Positions 1-11,709 of a stretch of DNA of 64,000 nt are shown piece after piece. Origin of the DNA: Sanderia malayensis (taxonomy: Eukaryota; Cnidaria; Scyphozoa; Semaeostomeae; Pelagiidae); assembly GCA_013076295.1 (NCBI GenBank), contig RQOL01000466.1:6491080-6555079 (forward strand), read 5' to 3'. Position numbers and translations under genes: made by a program. Below the pieces are notes generated by a model. That model was not told the DNA's origin and did not search any database. It worked only from the letters and a program-made list of their open reading frames with translations. Within the stretch, counting starts at the first letter, position 1. Each line of letters starts with the position of its first letter.

Positions 1-1915
1 ACTACTACCTGACTTTGCTCGCTTGTGTTGACAACTGCGCCTGCCTCCTTTGCCGGAAGAACGTTTACAATACCGGAAGTTATTTCATGGATGATTCTGA
101 TGACGTTGTCATCGAGAAGGCAAGAAACATCTGTATTCCTGCAGCAGTGGTCGGGAAAAAAGGCTTGCACTTGGCCTACCCTTGTATCGATTTCTGTCAT
201 ATTATCATCGTAACCGAAATAATTGGCAAACGTGGAAATGTTTGTGAATATTGACATCATTGCTTTATTGCAACAGTCACTTACCATTGCAGCAGATGTC
301 AGCTCTCTTAGCCAATTTTGACGGTCACGAGCTTCACTCTGAAATATATGTTACTTGTCATTAGCGTGGGGAATGTGAAAGAGATGAGAGAGAGACACAT
401 CTCTCAAATTACGACATCTACATTGATGACTTGGGCCAAGTGGCATCTTACCTGCTGAAATTGCATGTGAATGTTATTCCACGTGACCTTGAGCAGCAAC
501 AAAGTACACACCAATGATTGGGTATCGCTAGGAACTGAATCCTTCAACTGTTGAGATAGAGCAAAAGTAATCATGCCGCAATTGTAATTAATAACGATCG
601 CGGATTACTTGTTGACCGTACTGTAATTCGCTACAATGTGACATGCTCATATGTATTTGTGAAATATTAGCTAAAAATACTTATGAATTGTATTCATTTT
701 CCTGTTGCTTCAGTTCTCTGATTACTTGTAAACAACTGTTTATTCTGTCAACGAGCTAGATTAATGAGTAAGAATGATTATGATGGCTTTCCAAATGAGT
801 ACATCTAAGAAATGAGCAAACTTGACTACTCGATCAAGCGTGATAAGAGTGCTTACAATAGTGGCAGAATGCTTCATCCAACCCCACTTGCCCTCTGGCC
901 ATTGCCATGCAAAAACAGCTTTCTCACGGTCGTGTGCACCTTCTTCTAGGAACAACGTTGGTTGGTTGGGCCGGGGGGGGGGCAGGCAGGTGGCGGATTA
1001 GGAATGCGGGCACAGTTTGAAGAGTCAACAATTTCCCTGCATTCTGGCCACTATTGCAGTAGGTATACTAGATGCGATATTACCTGAATCCTGAAAGTTG
1101 CCTGCTTGGTTCCATGAACAGGATTTTGAGGATCGGCATCGACATACTCATCACACAGTTGCTTCACGACGTGGAAAATCAGATCTGCAATTAAGTCGAT
1201 TTTCATTAACATCATTCAGTAATAAGATACCAGGTACGTGCCAAGAAAGGGAAAAGATGTTATCTTACCAATGCCTGTCTTCAATTGGCAGAGAAGCCCA
1301 AGACGTCTTGTCTCTTCGAGTCGACGAACGGGACCTGTATTTGTAATTCGTTGAATTAGTTGTCACGAAAAGCATTGAAAATCTTACACTTGTTAATCAC
1401 CATGTCCTACAGGGTAAGTTTTAAAAAATACTAAAGTTTCTACGTAGCATAGAGCTGCCTTCAATGATGAACATATAAATAGCAAAAAGCCTCCTTTTCA
1501 TGCTTTCTAATTAACTAACTCGATATCGAGGCTCCTCCTTTCACGGCAACATATTGATACAGTTTCAACAGTACCATGGCAACAAATGTAAACAAATCAA
1601 CCTCTTTCTTCCCGAGAAGTTATTTAGGCCCAAATTTTGAATACTGATTATTCGAAAATTTCCATTTTGCGATCGTTCACATATATATTATCAGATAGAA
1701 CTGGCTTTGCGTGCTAGTTTTTTTTAGGCAATTCTAAACAAATTGCATGCTACTGCCTTCAAATTCAAAGAAAATTGTTGTCCATTTTTAAGCGTCGAAT
1801 GAAAAAACTCGAAGGGTGAAGATGAATTTATCGAAGTTAAAGACGAAGTAGATGCACTCACCTGTTGAAGACAGCCTGTTGTTTGATTGGTTGAACCGGT
1901 ATGTGTTTGAGCCAT
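1..1915 (-). CDS. G1: five-exon unknown nuclear protein, 3' part off window
   Basis: Minus-strand member of the tandem family. Exons by GT-AG sites and comparison with G7 are 1862-1915, 1269-1334, 1084-1184, 452-547 and 338 down past base 1. Exon 1 begins MAQTHTG and ends at a CAG|gtgagt donor. Exon 2 is 66 nt instead of 67 because of a one-base loss in the 'tctccttcg' stretch, which would shift the frame; a consensus error is equally possible. Only the first part of the long last exon is in the window. The family has no function I recognise. Confidence 0.6.
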
Positions 1916-3213
1916 GATGAAACTAGTACAGCACAACTCAAATTCAGCGTGTTTCGCAAGCGAAGAAAAAAGCTACCGCACTCTGTGATTGCTTTCAATG
2001 AATAAAAATTCACAAGGGATTTTGATTGGCCCCTCCTTATCTAGCACTGTCGATTAATTACGATTGTGACGTAATTCTTAATTGGCAATCCTGTACAGCG
2101 GTTTTCGCCTTGATCAAAGATGGCAGAAGTTATGCCCCATCATCATGCCAAACCGATGGCATGGACCACCTTGAAACGACAGAGTCACGCACACAATTCA
2201 TGGAATGCTCAATTTGCAGCACATCACTGCAGCCTCTTGTGAAATACATAACAGTGCATGTCCCTTTTAGATATATGAAACCAGCGAATAGCGATCTAGA
2301 CTTAACATGTAGGTATGCATTCAATCATTGCTGCCCACAAGAATGCTTTCGAAATTCACGACGACTTGAGTGACACACATTTGAATTCTGCAAACAACCA
2401 GGCCCAAATAAAGACTTGATGTGCATTGGAAACTTCTTGAAACATCGGCCTAAAGCCCAACTTCGATCATGCAGGCTCCTCAAATACGAAGTAAACAGTT
2501 GAAAAATGCTCGACAACTTGATCAGACAATGGTTTACCTGACTTTGCAAGATATGCTCGTTTGTTGTTCTTTGATGCCAATAAATGCATGCTTCTAGTTA
2601 GCTAAAAAGCAGATTTAATTCGTCAAGTTGGCCAAAATTCTCTTCACGTGAGAAATATTATTGCATTCTATAGACACGCTGACGAATGACGAATAACTGT
2701 ACTTGGCGCGAAAATCGTCTAGGCAACTCGTTCCAGGTTCCTTCATTTTCCCTTTCTTCCTTTGAATGGCAGCAGTTGAGAAGCAAAAAAATCAAGATTT
2801 GTAACTGGCACAGTCTTTTATCGTACTTATTGTTTTTTCACTACTATGCCTACATTGGCTACTAACAGTTATCTAGAGCATAGGTTTACAAAATACATGA
2901 AAATATGCGAAGCATCTGACGTGCAATTCTACAGTTATTTCCATTTGTCTGCAAGCGATTTGATGAAAACGATTAAATTATTCTATTTCTTGTTAAATTA
3001 TTATCACGTGGAAGTTCTCTTCCTCCACTTTGCTCGCATTGCCAATCTGACTGCATGACCACGTCTAGTTGCACGACATCTCATACAGACTACCCTGAAT
3101 CCTGGATGACGAACAAGAATGCCATTAGTGTATGCACAAAAATGATAGTATGAAAAAATTTGTGAAATGTCATTTACCTCATAATGAGTAGGTTACCTCA
3201 TTCTGTTGTCATC
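1916..3213. other. Unit spacer between G1 promoter and terminal-repeat fragment
   Basis: This is G1's upstream region followed by the degenerate 3' flank of what would have been the next minus-strand unit. The flank stops at 'catttacctcat' about 3190, where other units continue into the zinc-ribbon reading frame, and passes into the terminal-repeat fragment. I see no convincing coding region beyond the short antisense-conserved frames typical of this spacer. Confidence 0.5.
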
Positions 3214-3769
3214 AGTAGGGGATGAAGTAGGTGTCTTGGCGCACGCATGCGCAGTAGAAATTTTATTTTATTTTAGTGTTTAAATCACGCATGCGCGAGA
3301 GTCTTCGAGAATTGAAAAGAGCATGAACAGTAAAAAATATCCGAAAACGATAACGGGAAGGTTGTGGAAAGTTAGTTTAAAGCTGCAAGACATCGCCAAA
3401 GCTGATAAAAAACCCATAAAAAGCTTAATAACTAAAAAACGGTTTTGTTTATGAAAAATATTTTTACACCAAGAAAAAGAAAATCTCTTGATTATATTGC
3501 ATGAATTATTTCATATTTTCCATGCACTTATAAGATGATAAGAATTTGTTAAATAAACCACAAGAAAACACAAAAATATCGAGGAACTGGCAAATTCACG
3601 TTCTCGGCTCGAGATTGAATTCAAAGAACCAATCAGAAACTTTCGAATGCGATGTTCGAATGTACGCGTCAAATGAGAAATGAGAAAGCAGAAACTTTTA
3701 GAATCTGGAATGACATTCAAACACACCGGACATTCAAAAAGTAAGTTGCGTTTTTTCTTCTTTTTCTCA
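3214..3769 (+). repeat. Solo terminal repeat of the virus-like element
   Basis: Starts AGTAGGGGATGAAGTAGG and matches the left terminal repeats at 7543 and 37066 through the 'cattcaaaaagtaa' segment. It ends abruptly at 3769, where homology to exon 5 of the gene family starts. It separates a minus-oriented unit from a plus-oriented gene fragment, so it marks an inversion or recombination point. Confidence 0.75.
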
Positions 3770-4276
3770 AGCAACATAGATTCCGTGTTGACACGATTTA
3801 TCCCCAAGACAGCCAAAGAATGTGTGAAAGTGATAAATCATGTGAAGAAGTACATAGGTGAAGAGAATGAAATGGAGAAACAAATGAAAAGAAAGCGAAA
3901 AGCAAAGGGAAATACTGCCAGCTCGAAGCTTAAACGAACGAGGCCTAATACACAACGGAGGAGCGGGAAATCCCGTTGGCAATGAGAGTGTATTTGTCCT
4001 TAGGAATATATCCATGGAACGAGAAGAACAAGGCATGCTTACCAGCTGATGACAACAACTGTGCGGTAAAGATACCCGATTGCGTGAAGAAGGCAGTCTT
4101 CGATATCGTCAATGGTACCGACAATGCACGATAAGTTATATTGTTTCGAAGGTCATTCGTATCATCTGCGTGATTTAAAATTATTTGGTTGCTGGGAATG
4201 CATTCGTAAGTATTATAGCGAAATTTATAGATGGGCTTTTAAAGTTGGTCTTGTCAGAGAATCAATGTCTAGTTAA
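3770..4276 (+). pseudogene. G2: C-terminal fragment of the tandem-family gene
   Basis: Homologous to the last 170 or so codons of G7, entering at the residues SNIDSVLTRF and ending at the usual ...ESMSS stop. Two one-base deletions (near 3955, 'cacaacgg' against 'cacaaacgg', and near 4096, 'gcagtctt' against 'gcagctctt') break the frame; the duplicate at 33263-33772 lacks both. There is no promoter or upstream exon, so this is a gene remnant fused to a transposon end. Confidence 0.7.
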
Positions 4277-5676
4277 TATAAATGACCAAACTGTATTTTT
4301 CGATAGGTAAAAATGTATTTAATTTATTATATCCAATAAATGCCAATATGCTTAGGTAGAAAATTATTTGCTAGAAAATTAAGCATCATGATATCACAGG
4401 AGGACGTTGACAGGTATGAGGTAAATGACATTTCACAAATTGTTTCATATTGTCATTTTTGTGCATACACTAATGGCATTCTTGTTCGTCATCCAGGATT
4501 CAGGGTAGTCTGTATGAGATGTCGTGCAACTGACGTGGTCATGCAGTCAGATTGGCAATGCGAGCAAAGGGGAGGAAGAGGACTTCCACGTGATAATAAA
4601 TCAACAAGAAATAGAATAATTTAATCGTTTTCATCAAATCGCTTGCAGACAAATGGAAATAACTGTAGAATTGCACGTCAGATGCTTCGCATATTTTCAT
4701 GTATTTTGTCAACCTATGCTCTAGATAACTGTTAGTAGCCAATGTAGGCATAGTAGTGAAAAGACAATAAGTACGATAAAAGACTTTGCCAGTTACAAAT
4801 CTTGATTTTTTTGCTTCTCATCTGCTGCCATTCAAAGGAAGAAAGGGAAAATGAAGGAACCTGGAACGAGTTGCCTGGATTTTCGCGCCAAGTACAGTTA
4901 TTCGTCATTCGTCAGCGTGTCTATAGAATGCAAATATTTCTCACGTGAAGAGAATTTTGGCCAACTTGACGAATTAAATCTGCTTTTTAGCTAACTAGAA
5001 GCATGCATTTATTGGCATCAAAGAACAACAAACGAGCATATCTTGCAAAGTCAGGTAAACCATTGTCTGATCAAGTTGTCGAGCATTTTTCAACTATTTA
5101 CTTCGTATTTGAGGAGCCTGCATGATCGAAGTTGGGCTTTAGGCCGATGTTTCAAGAAGTTTCCAATGCACATCAAGTCTTTATTTGGGCCTGGTTGTTT
5201 GCAGAATTCAAATGTGTGTCACTCAAGTCGTCGTGAATTCGAAAGCATTCTTGTGGGCAGCAATGATTGAATGCATACCTACATGTTAAGTCTAGATCGC
5301 TATTCGCTGGTTTCATACTATCTAAAAGGGACATGCACTGTTATGTATTTCACAAGAGGCTGCAGTGATGTGCTGCAAATTGAGCATTCCATGAATTGTG
5401 TGCGTGACTCTGTCGTTTCAAGGTGGTCCATGCCATCGGTTTGGCATGATGATGGGGCATAACTTCTGCCATCTTTGATCAAGGCGAAAACCGCTGTACA
5501 GGATTGCCAATTAAGAATTACGTCACAATCGTAATTAATCGACAGTGCTAGATAAGGAGGGGCCAATCAAAATCCCTTGTGAATTTTTATTCATTGAAAG
5601 CAATCACAGAGTGCGGTAGCTTTTTTCTTCGCTTGCGAAACACGCTGAATTTGAGTTGTGCTGTACTAGTTTCATC
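4277..5676 (+). other. Unit spacer with degraded zinc-ribbon frame and G3 promoter
   Basis: After the G2 stop comes an AATAAA at 4335-4340, then a copy of the zinc-ribbon frame that keeps its CHFC and CMRC pairs (about 4418-4530) but shifts frame after 'gtgcaact' by loss of a G. Two short conserved frames seen in all units follow. The last 110 bases hold the CCAAT-box promoter of G3. Confidence 0.5.
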
Positions 5677-7544
5677 ATGGCTCAAACACATACCGGTTCA
5701 ACCAATCAAACAACAGGCTGTCTTCAACAGGTGAGTGCATCTACTTCGTCTTTAACTTCGATAAATTCATCTTCACCCTTCGAGTTTTTTCATTCGACGC
5801 TTAAAAATGGACAACAATTTTCTTTGAATTTGAAGGCAGTAGCACGCAATTTGTTTAGAATTGCCTAAAAAAAACTAGCACGCAAAGCCAGTTCTATCTG
5901 ATAATATATATGTGAACGATCGCAAAATGGAAATTTTCGAATAATCAGTATTCAAAATTTGGGCCTAAATAACTTCTCGGGAAGATCGATTTGTTTACAT
6001 TTGTTGCCATGGTACTGTTGAAACTGTATCAATATGTTGCCGTGAAGGAGGAGCCTCGATATCGAGTTAGTTAATAGAAAGCTTGAAAAGGAGGCTTGTT
6101 GCTATCTATATGTTCGTCATTAAAGCAGTCTATGCTACGTAGAAGCTTTAGTACTTCTTAAAACGTACCCGGTAGCACATGGTGAGTAACAAGTGTAAGA
6201 TTTTCAATGCTTTTCGTGACAGCTAATTCAACGAATTACAATACAGGTCCCGTTCGTCGACTCGAAGGAGACAAGACGTCTTGGCTTCTCTGTCAATTGA
6301 AGACAAGCATTGGTAAGATAACATGTTTTCTCTTTCTCGGCACCAACCTGGCATGTTATTACTCAATGATGTTAATAAAAAACGACTTCATTGCAGATCT
6401 GATTTTCCACGTCGTGAAGCAACTGTCTGATGAGTATGTCGATGCTGATCCTCAAAATCCTGTCCATGGAACCAAGCAGGCAATTTTCAGGATTCAGGTA
6501 ATATCGCATCTAGTATACCTACCTACTGCAATAGTGGCCAGAATGCAGGGAAATGGTTAACTCTTCAAACTGTGCCCGTATTCTTAATCCCCACCTGCCT
6601 GCCCCCCCAACAACGTTTCCCTAGAAGAAGGGGCACACAACCGTGAGAAAGCTGTTTTTGCATGGCAATGGCCGAGGGGCACGCGGGGTTGGATGAAGCA
6701 TTCTGCCACTATTGTAAGCACTCTTATCACGCTTGATCGAGTAGTCAAGTTTGCTCATTTCTTAGATGTACTCATTTGGAAAGCCATCATAATCATTCTT
6801 ATTCATTAATCTAGCTCGGTGACAGAATAAACAGTTGTTTACAAGTAATCAGAGAACTGAAGCAACAAGTAAATGAATACAATTCATAAGTATTATTAGC
6901 TAATATTTCACAAGTACATATGAGCAGTTCACATTGTAGCGAATTTCAGTACGATCAACAAGTAATCAGCGATCGTTATTAATTACAATTGCTGCATGAT
7001 TACTTTTGCTCTATCTCAACAGTTGAAGGATTCAGTTCCTAGCGATACCCAATCATTGGTGTGTACTTTGTTGCTGCTCAAGGTCACGTGGAATAACATT
7101 CACATGCAATTTCAGCAGGTAAGATGCCACTTGGCACAGGTTAACTATGTAGACGTCGTGATTTGAGAGATGTGTCTCTCATGTCTGTCACATTCCCCAC
7201 GCTAATGACAAGTAACATATATTTCAGAGTGAAGCTCGTGACCGTCAACATTGGCTAAGAGAGCTGACATCTGCTGCAATGGTAAGTGATTGTTGCAATA
7301 AAGCAATGATGTCATTATTGACAAACATTTCTATGTTTGCCTATTATTTAGGTTACGATGACAATATGACCGCAATCGATACAAGGGTAGGCCAAGTGCA
7401 AGCCTTTTCTCCCGACCACTGCTGTACGAATACAGATCTTTCTTGCCTTCTTGATGACAACGTCATCAGAATTATCCCTGAAATAATTCCCGGTATTGTA
7501 AAGGTTCTTCCGGCAAAAGAAGCAGGTGCAGTTGTCAACACAAG
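5677..7544 (+). pseudogene. G3: tandem-family gene cut off by virus-like element
   Basis: Exons are 5677-5730, 6247-6312, 6397-6497, 7023-7118 and 7228-7544. Exon 2 lacks one base against G9 ('cttggctt' for 'cttgggctt'). The last exon stops after about 105 codons at ...CAACACAAG, where the terminal repeat of the virus-like element begins (AG shared). The acidic centre and Cys-rich end are therefore lost. Transcripts would read into the element and stop shortly after the junction. Confidence 0.7.
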
Positions 7545-8175
7545 TAGGAGAGGAAGTGGGTGTCCGAGCGAACGCATGTGCAGTAGATTTTTTATTTTAT
7601 TTTAGTGTTAAGATCACGCATGCTCGAGAGTCTTCGAGAATTGAAAAAAGGTTGAACAGTAAAAATAATCGAAAACGATAACGGGAAGGTTGTGGAAAGT
7701 TTGTTTGGAGTTGCAAAACATCGCCAAAGCTGATGAAAATACCCATAAAAAGCTTAATAACTAAAAAGCGGTTTCGTTTATGAAAAAGATTTTTACACCA
7801 ATAAAAATAAAATCTCTTGATTATATTGAATGAATTATTTCATATTTTCCATGCACTTATAAGATGATAAGAATTTGTTAAATAAATCGCAAGAAAACAC
7901 AAAATATTGAGGAACTGAAAAATTCACGTTCTCGGCTCGAGATTGAATTCAAAGAACCAATCAGAAACTTTCGAATGCGATGTTCGAATGTACGCGTCAA
8001 ATCTCTGTCATGAGAAATGAGAAACTTCTAGAATCTGGAATGACATTCCAACACACCGGACATTCAAAAAGTAATTTCCGTTTTTTCTGCTTCAAATCTT
8101 TTTTATCCTTACAGCTTTATTTGGAATTAATTCATAATATTAGTGATTGTGATTCGTTTATTTTAGAGTTTGAGA
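7543..8175 (+). repeat. Left terminal repeat of virus-like element, copy 1
   Basis: Shares 'gcgcacgcatgcgcag'-like, 'gagagtcttcgagaattg' and 'tctcggctcgagattgaattc' blocks with the repeats at 3214, 32698, 37066 and 44294, and inverted at 59010-59562. It ends near 'ttcgtttattttagag'. A short foldback, 'accggacattc' against 'gaatgtccggt', sits at its inner edge. Confidence 0.75.
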
Positions 8176-8188
8176 AAAAGAAGAATAC

Positions 8189-8428
8189 ATGAATTCAGTA
8201 ACTATTGAAAATGGGATTTCAATTGTGTTTGAATGTCCGGTATGTTGGGCACTTTCGCTGTTTTTGGGGATAAATCACCGCTGCCCAAGCAATAATGGTG
8301 ATGAAGGGTATGATGATGGTGATGAAGAAAATGATGAAATAATAATGAAGATTTTCATCCATGCATTGAGAGACGAAACTATACAAAAAATATATATATT
8401 AAATGATGAAGAGGATGATGAAGAATAA
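8189..8428 (+). CDS. Small acidic-tailed protein next to terminal repeat
   Basis: A 79-residue reading frame starting at ATG 8189, directly inside the terminal repeat, followed by AATAAA at 8438. The N-terminal half has a CPVC pair. The C-terminal half is strongly acidic, with runs such as DDGDEENDE and a DEEDDEE end. The CPVC region comes from the foldback at the repeat's inner edge, so this part may be fortuitous. The frame is unchanged in the second copy (37713-37952). I do not recognise a family. Confidence 0.4.
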   Translation: MNSVTIENGISIVFECPVCWALSLFLGINHRCPSNNGDEGYDDGDEENDEIIMKIFIHALRDETIQKIYILNDEEDDEE

Positions 8429-9337
8429 TTTTATAATAATAAAGATAAAAATGATAATTGAGAAAAAGTATCACTGTGTGTATTTATCTATGCTTCTACC
8501 TCTCAACTGCGCATGCATCACTTTATGGCTAGAACCTTCTTTGAATGATTACATAATCTTCATTCTAATTGGCATACCTTAATCAGGTGGGCTAGAACTA
8601 GACTTGTTGCACGAGTCTCGATTGAGTGCAAGCACAACGAGACTCGTTTTTTAACAGTAAAAAAAGTGAGCAAATTTCGAAACTTCGTTCCGACAGATTC
8701 TGGTCTGTAAAATACCTTAACAAAGAAATATGTTGCCGACCGGGCAGAGCGGCGCGCTGTTTTTGTTTTAATGTTGTACTTTTTGCAGCAAATCATTGGA
8801 ATAAAAACATGAACACACAATGGTTATTTAAATCCACAGAGGCGTATTCATATTATTCTTGGTAAGTTTATTGTCTTATTTTGTGCATGCAGTAATGACT
8901 CAAAATCATTACTAAAAATAGGCCATTGCGAAAACAATAATGTCATGTCGAGCTCAATATTTTGCACAAATTGTTCTACAATCAAAGATAAATTAGAAAA
9001 GTGTAAGTTTCAATGAGTACAATTACAAGCTTGTGCAAGTTTTAAAAATGTCAAGCACAGTTTTATTTTGCTTTCAAATTCTTGTCACCGATAGGAGTGA
9101 AAACAACAAAATTAGATATTTGTTGTTTATTATGTTTTTGAACCTTTTTAGGTCAATTTGCATTCAAATGAGTGAAACAAAGACCAAGTGGAAACAAGCT
9201 AGTTAAATTTTGGACAGTATTTTTTATTTACTTACAACAAAGACTTTAATTTAATTTAGTAGCTAAGAAGAGAAACAATAAAACCGATTTTTCGCAAAGT
9301 CCTTCCAGTGAAGTTGTACTTGTATTTACTTGTGGCA
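8429..9337. other. Non-coding, AT-rich region of the virus-like element
   Basis: Apart from the hairpin at 8611-8653, no open frame here looks real. Together with 11431-11709 it forms about 1.2 kb of non-coding element sequence that the Penelope-like insertion has split. Confidence 0.5.
8611..8653 (+). other. Ten-base-pair hairpin followed by T run
   Basis: ACGAGTCTCG at 8611-8620 pairs perfectly with CGAGACTCGT at 8638-8647 around a 17-base loop, and a run of T's followed by AAC comes directly after. It resembles an RNA 3'-end hairpin or a Pol III stop. The same arrangement is at 38135-38177. Function is unknown. Confidence 0.5.
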
Positions 9338-9351
9338 TAGCTTTAGATCGT
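9338..9351 (+). repeat. Target-site duplication, left of Penelope-like element
   Basis: TAGCTTTAGATCGT here and again at 11417-11430, 14 bases, perfect and in direct orientation, bracketing the Penelope-like insertion. Confidence 0.85.
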
Positions 9352-9390
9352 CTTTCAGAGACATCTTTATAAGGTTGGTAACGTTAATCA

Positions 9391-9452
9391 ATATACATAA
9401 ACATCATTATGGAAAAAACTAACCTTGGTTTTTATATACTTAAATTTTCGCC
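9391..9452 (+). repeat. Left inverted repeat of Penelope-like element
   Basis: Reverse complement of 11355-11414 with one substitution and a short indel. It contains 'ggaaaaaactaacc' and 'tatacttaaattttcgcc', and overlaps the 3' end of the coding region and part of the hammerhead-like motif. Confidence 0.85.
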
Positions 9453-11395
9453 TGGCCTGGAGCCAGGCATCATCAGAAGTGAGTTTTCCAACGGTTGTTG
9501 TTCGAAACATTGTTCATTAAAAGAATCATCGTCACAAAGAATCGAATTCTGACACGCTACATCTGTACACCAATAGTTTTCCCATCTTTTTAGTCCTGGG
9601 TGCGTTTTCCTCCAATCGTAGAAGAAATCCCACCAAACTTGTGAATTAATGTTCACACCAGTATCTCGATTGAGGCCTTCTACCTCATTTGGGCCAGTTT
9701 TCATACATTGGATCTCCAATGCTTTCTTATCTTCCTATTTTTGTAGGCTGATTCAATGGCCAGAGTTGTCGGATTCACCCAGTTAAACTGTCCATGACAT
9801 TGTTTGCAATGTTCTGTAACACCAGATGATGACCATTTTCCTTGCATAGAGTCTCTTTGATGTTCAAGAGATCTTGTCAATACTTTCTTTTTAGTTTCTC
9901 CAGCGTATGATTTACCACAAGTGCAATCAAGTCTATATACTCCAGGGCAACTATTTGGTGGTAACGGATCTTTATTATTACAAAGAATGTTCTTCAAATT
10001 TTTACCGGACGTGAAAATAACTTTGATACTGTTCTTCTTATAAATAAGTTTTAATTTAGGACCAACTTTCGGAATCCACGGAATCTTTACAAAAGATTGT
10101 TTGTCTTTTTGTTTAACTTGTTCATCCTCTTTTGTCTGCAATTCGGGAGGGCGATATGTTTTAGCTATTTTAGTAAGAAACTCTTCACTGTGGCCATTTT
10201 CTGTGAATACTTGTATCAGGAATTTAATTTCTTCTTCACGGAATGTCTCAGAACATAGTCGCCAAGCTCTTGCAAGGAAACCTTTAAATACCCCTTTTAC
10301 GATGTTTGGATCGATACAACTATTAGGTTTAATCTGAACGTTCGTAATGGCATCTTTCCTGAAAACTTTAAAATTATATGTTCCAGAATAGTTGTTAGTA
10401 ATCTGTAGGTCTAAGAAAGCAATAGTTTTATTCTCATTTTCACTCTCCATCGTATACTGTATCTTATGGTCTTGAGAATTAAGGAGTTCCAAGAATCGTT
10501 CAGAAGATGATACATCCTTAAAACGGGCATGGGAATCGTCGACATATCTGTGGTATGAAAGAAGACCAATCTGATTGTTCAAAGCTTGATTTATTGCCTT
10601 ATCTTCGAGGAACTGCAAATAGCCTTCCGCCATTACTACCATTAACGAGAGACCAATGGGACCAGCATCTTTAATCGTATAAATACGGTGTCTCCAAACA
10701 AAATAACAATTTTGAAGACATAGTTCAATTAGTTCACGAATGTCAAGAATAGTAAGTTTTGTTCGTCTTTTCAAACAACGTGAATCTGCTGCCAAGATAT
10801 CTGTCATGACGTCGATAGCTTTAGAAATAGGTATAGAAGGATAAAGATTAACAACATCATAAGACGTTTGGATTTCTTCTTTATCGATATTCCATGTTCG
10901 GGCTTCATTTGCGAAAGATGTTGAGTTAATGACTCTCGTTGGGTTTTTATTCAAAGTTGGTTGAATCAATTCTACCAGATGTTTGGATACGCCATATGAA
11001 GGTGTACCTATTGTCGAAACTACAATCCTCATTGGATTGGTTTGTGTGCTTTAATCATTCTGTACATTCGAGGAGCTATTGGATCAGAGGGATACATATC
11101 GAAAAAAGTCTTGTTGTCTATTTTACATTCTTTGCGAAGTATGCTAAGTTTACGACAGAATTTATTCGCAATGGAAGTTGTAGGATCTGAATCAAATATC
11201 TCGCTGTTACCTATCTGTTCTTCTAATTTCTTAATAGCATCATCATCTGAGAGTATGGCAAAACCAGAACCTTTGTCGAAAGGATAAACTTTGATCTTAT
11301 CTTCAGATCTTAATTCTTTGATTGCTTGCTGTTCTTCTTTGTTTTTTATTGTTCGGCGAAAATTTAAGTATATAAAAACCGAGGTTAGTTTTTTC
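9432..11395 (-). pseudogene. Penelope-like RT with GIY-YIG endonuclease, frameshifted
   Basis: The N-terminal part (about 11395-11029) carries the conserved DKGSGFAIL and PRMYRMIKAHKP motifs and ends at a TGA that overlaps the next ATG (ATGA, 11029-11032). The main frame from 11032 holds RT motif A (YDVVNLYPSIP), the YVDDS active site and the GIY-YIG domain (GVYRLDCTCGKSYAGET). Near 9722 a two-base loss, against copy 2, shifts the last 90 residues. Copy 2 is open there; the ATGA break is in both copies. Confidence 0.85.
9440..9484 (-). other. Hammerhead-ribozyme-like motif at Penelope 3' end
   Basis: On the minus strand CTGATGA (9476-9470) is followed by one T, a perfect 7-bp stem GCCTGGC/GCCAGGC with a 5-base loop, and GAAA (9449-9446). 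ACTT just before CTGATGA can pair with AAGT just after. This is the order of a hammerhead core with almost no helix III. Penelope-like elements in invertebrates are known to carry minimal hammerheads. The extra T before stem II is a deviation. Confidence 0.5.
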
Positions 11396-11414
11396 CATAA
11401 TGATGTTTATATAT
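11355..11414 (+). repeat. Right inverted repeat of Penelope-like element
   Basis: Inverted partner of 9391-9452. On the minus strand it is the 5' end of the element, and the coding frame is open through it. Confidence 0.85.
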
Positions 11415-11416
11415 GT

Positions 11417-11430
11417 TAGCTTTAGATCGT
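11417..11430 (+). repeat. Target-site duplication, right of Penelope-like element
   Basis: Exact copy of 9338-9351. Confidence 0.85.
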
Positions 11431-11709
11431 GTAATTTGGTAGAACTTTTATCAAAATTGCAATTTGATTACGTGATTACGTTCACTTACGTTGTTTATTT
11501 ATTACACAGCCTCTTTTTATTCAACTTTTTGTAACATAAATGTTCAAAGTTACAAAATTGTAGCGGTCGCTTTGTTTCATTATTTCGAAAATTCCCGGCT
11601 TTTAATTCTCAGTGATGAAACTATGGAAAATCCAGAATTCAGAACAAAATAAAAATTTGCAATGTTGACCAATCAAAATGCCGGTTATCAAATCCCTGCA
11701 ATTTGATTG

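Larger units (their letters stand above)
9352..11416 (-). mobile_element. Penelope-like retroelement, copy 1
   Basis: A 2.07-kb insertion bounded by a 14-base target-site duplication. It has inverted repeats of about 60 bases near its ends (9391-9452 and 11355-11414) and one reverse transcriptase plus GIY-YIG coding region on the minus strand. Penelope-like elements are known for this RT/GIY-YIG combination and for terminal repeats. The 5' end of the coding region runs straight into the inverted repeat, so it is probably 5'-truncated. Confidence 0.9.

Noticed and set aside
3511..3816. Minus-strand frame in the terminal repeat with ECPVCLNVIPDS and later His residues
   Set aside because: It looked like a zinc finger, but spacing does not fit a known class, no promoter is seen and copies are frameshifted.
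8560..8865. Overlapping 79-86 codon frames on both strands
   Set aside because: They span the hairpin, have no motif, and read equally well on both strands.
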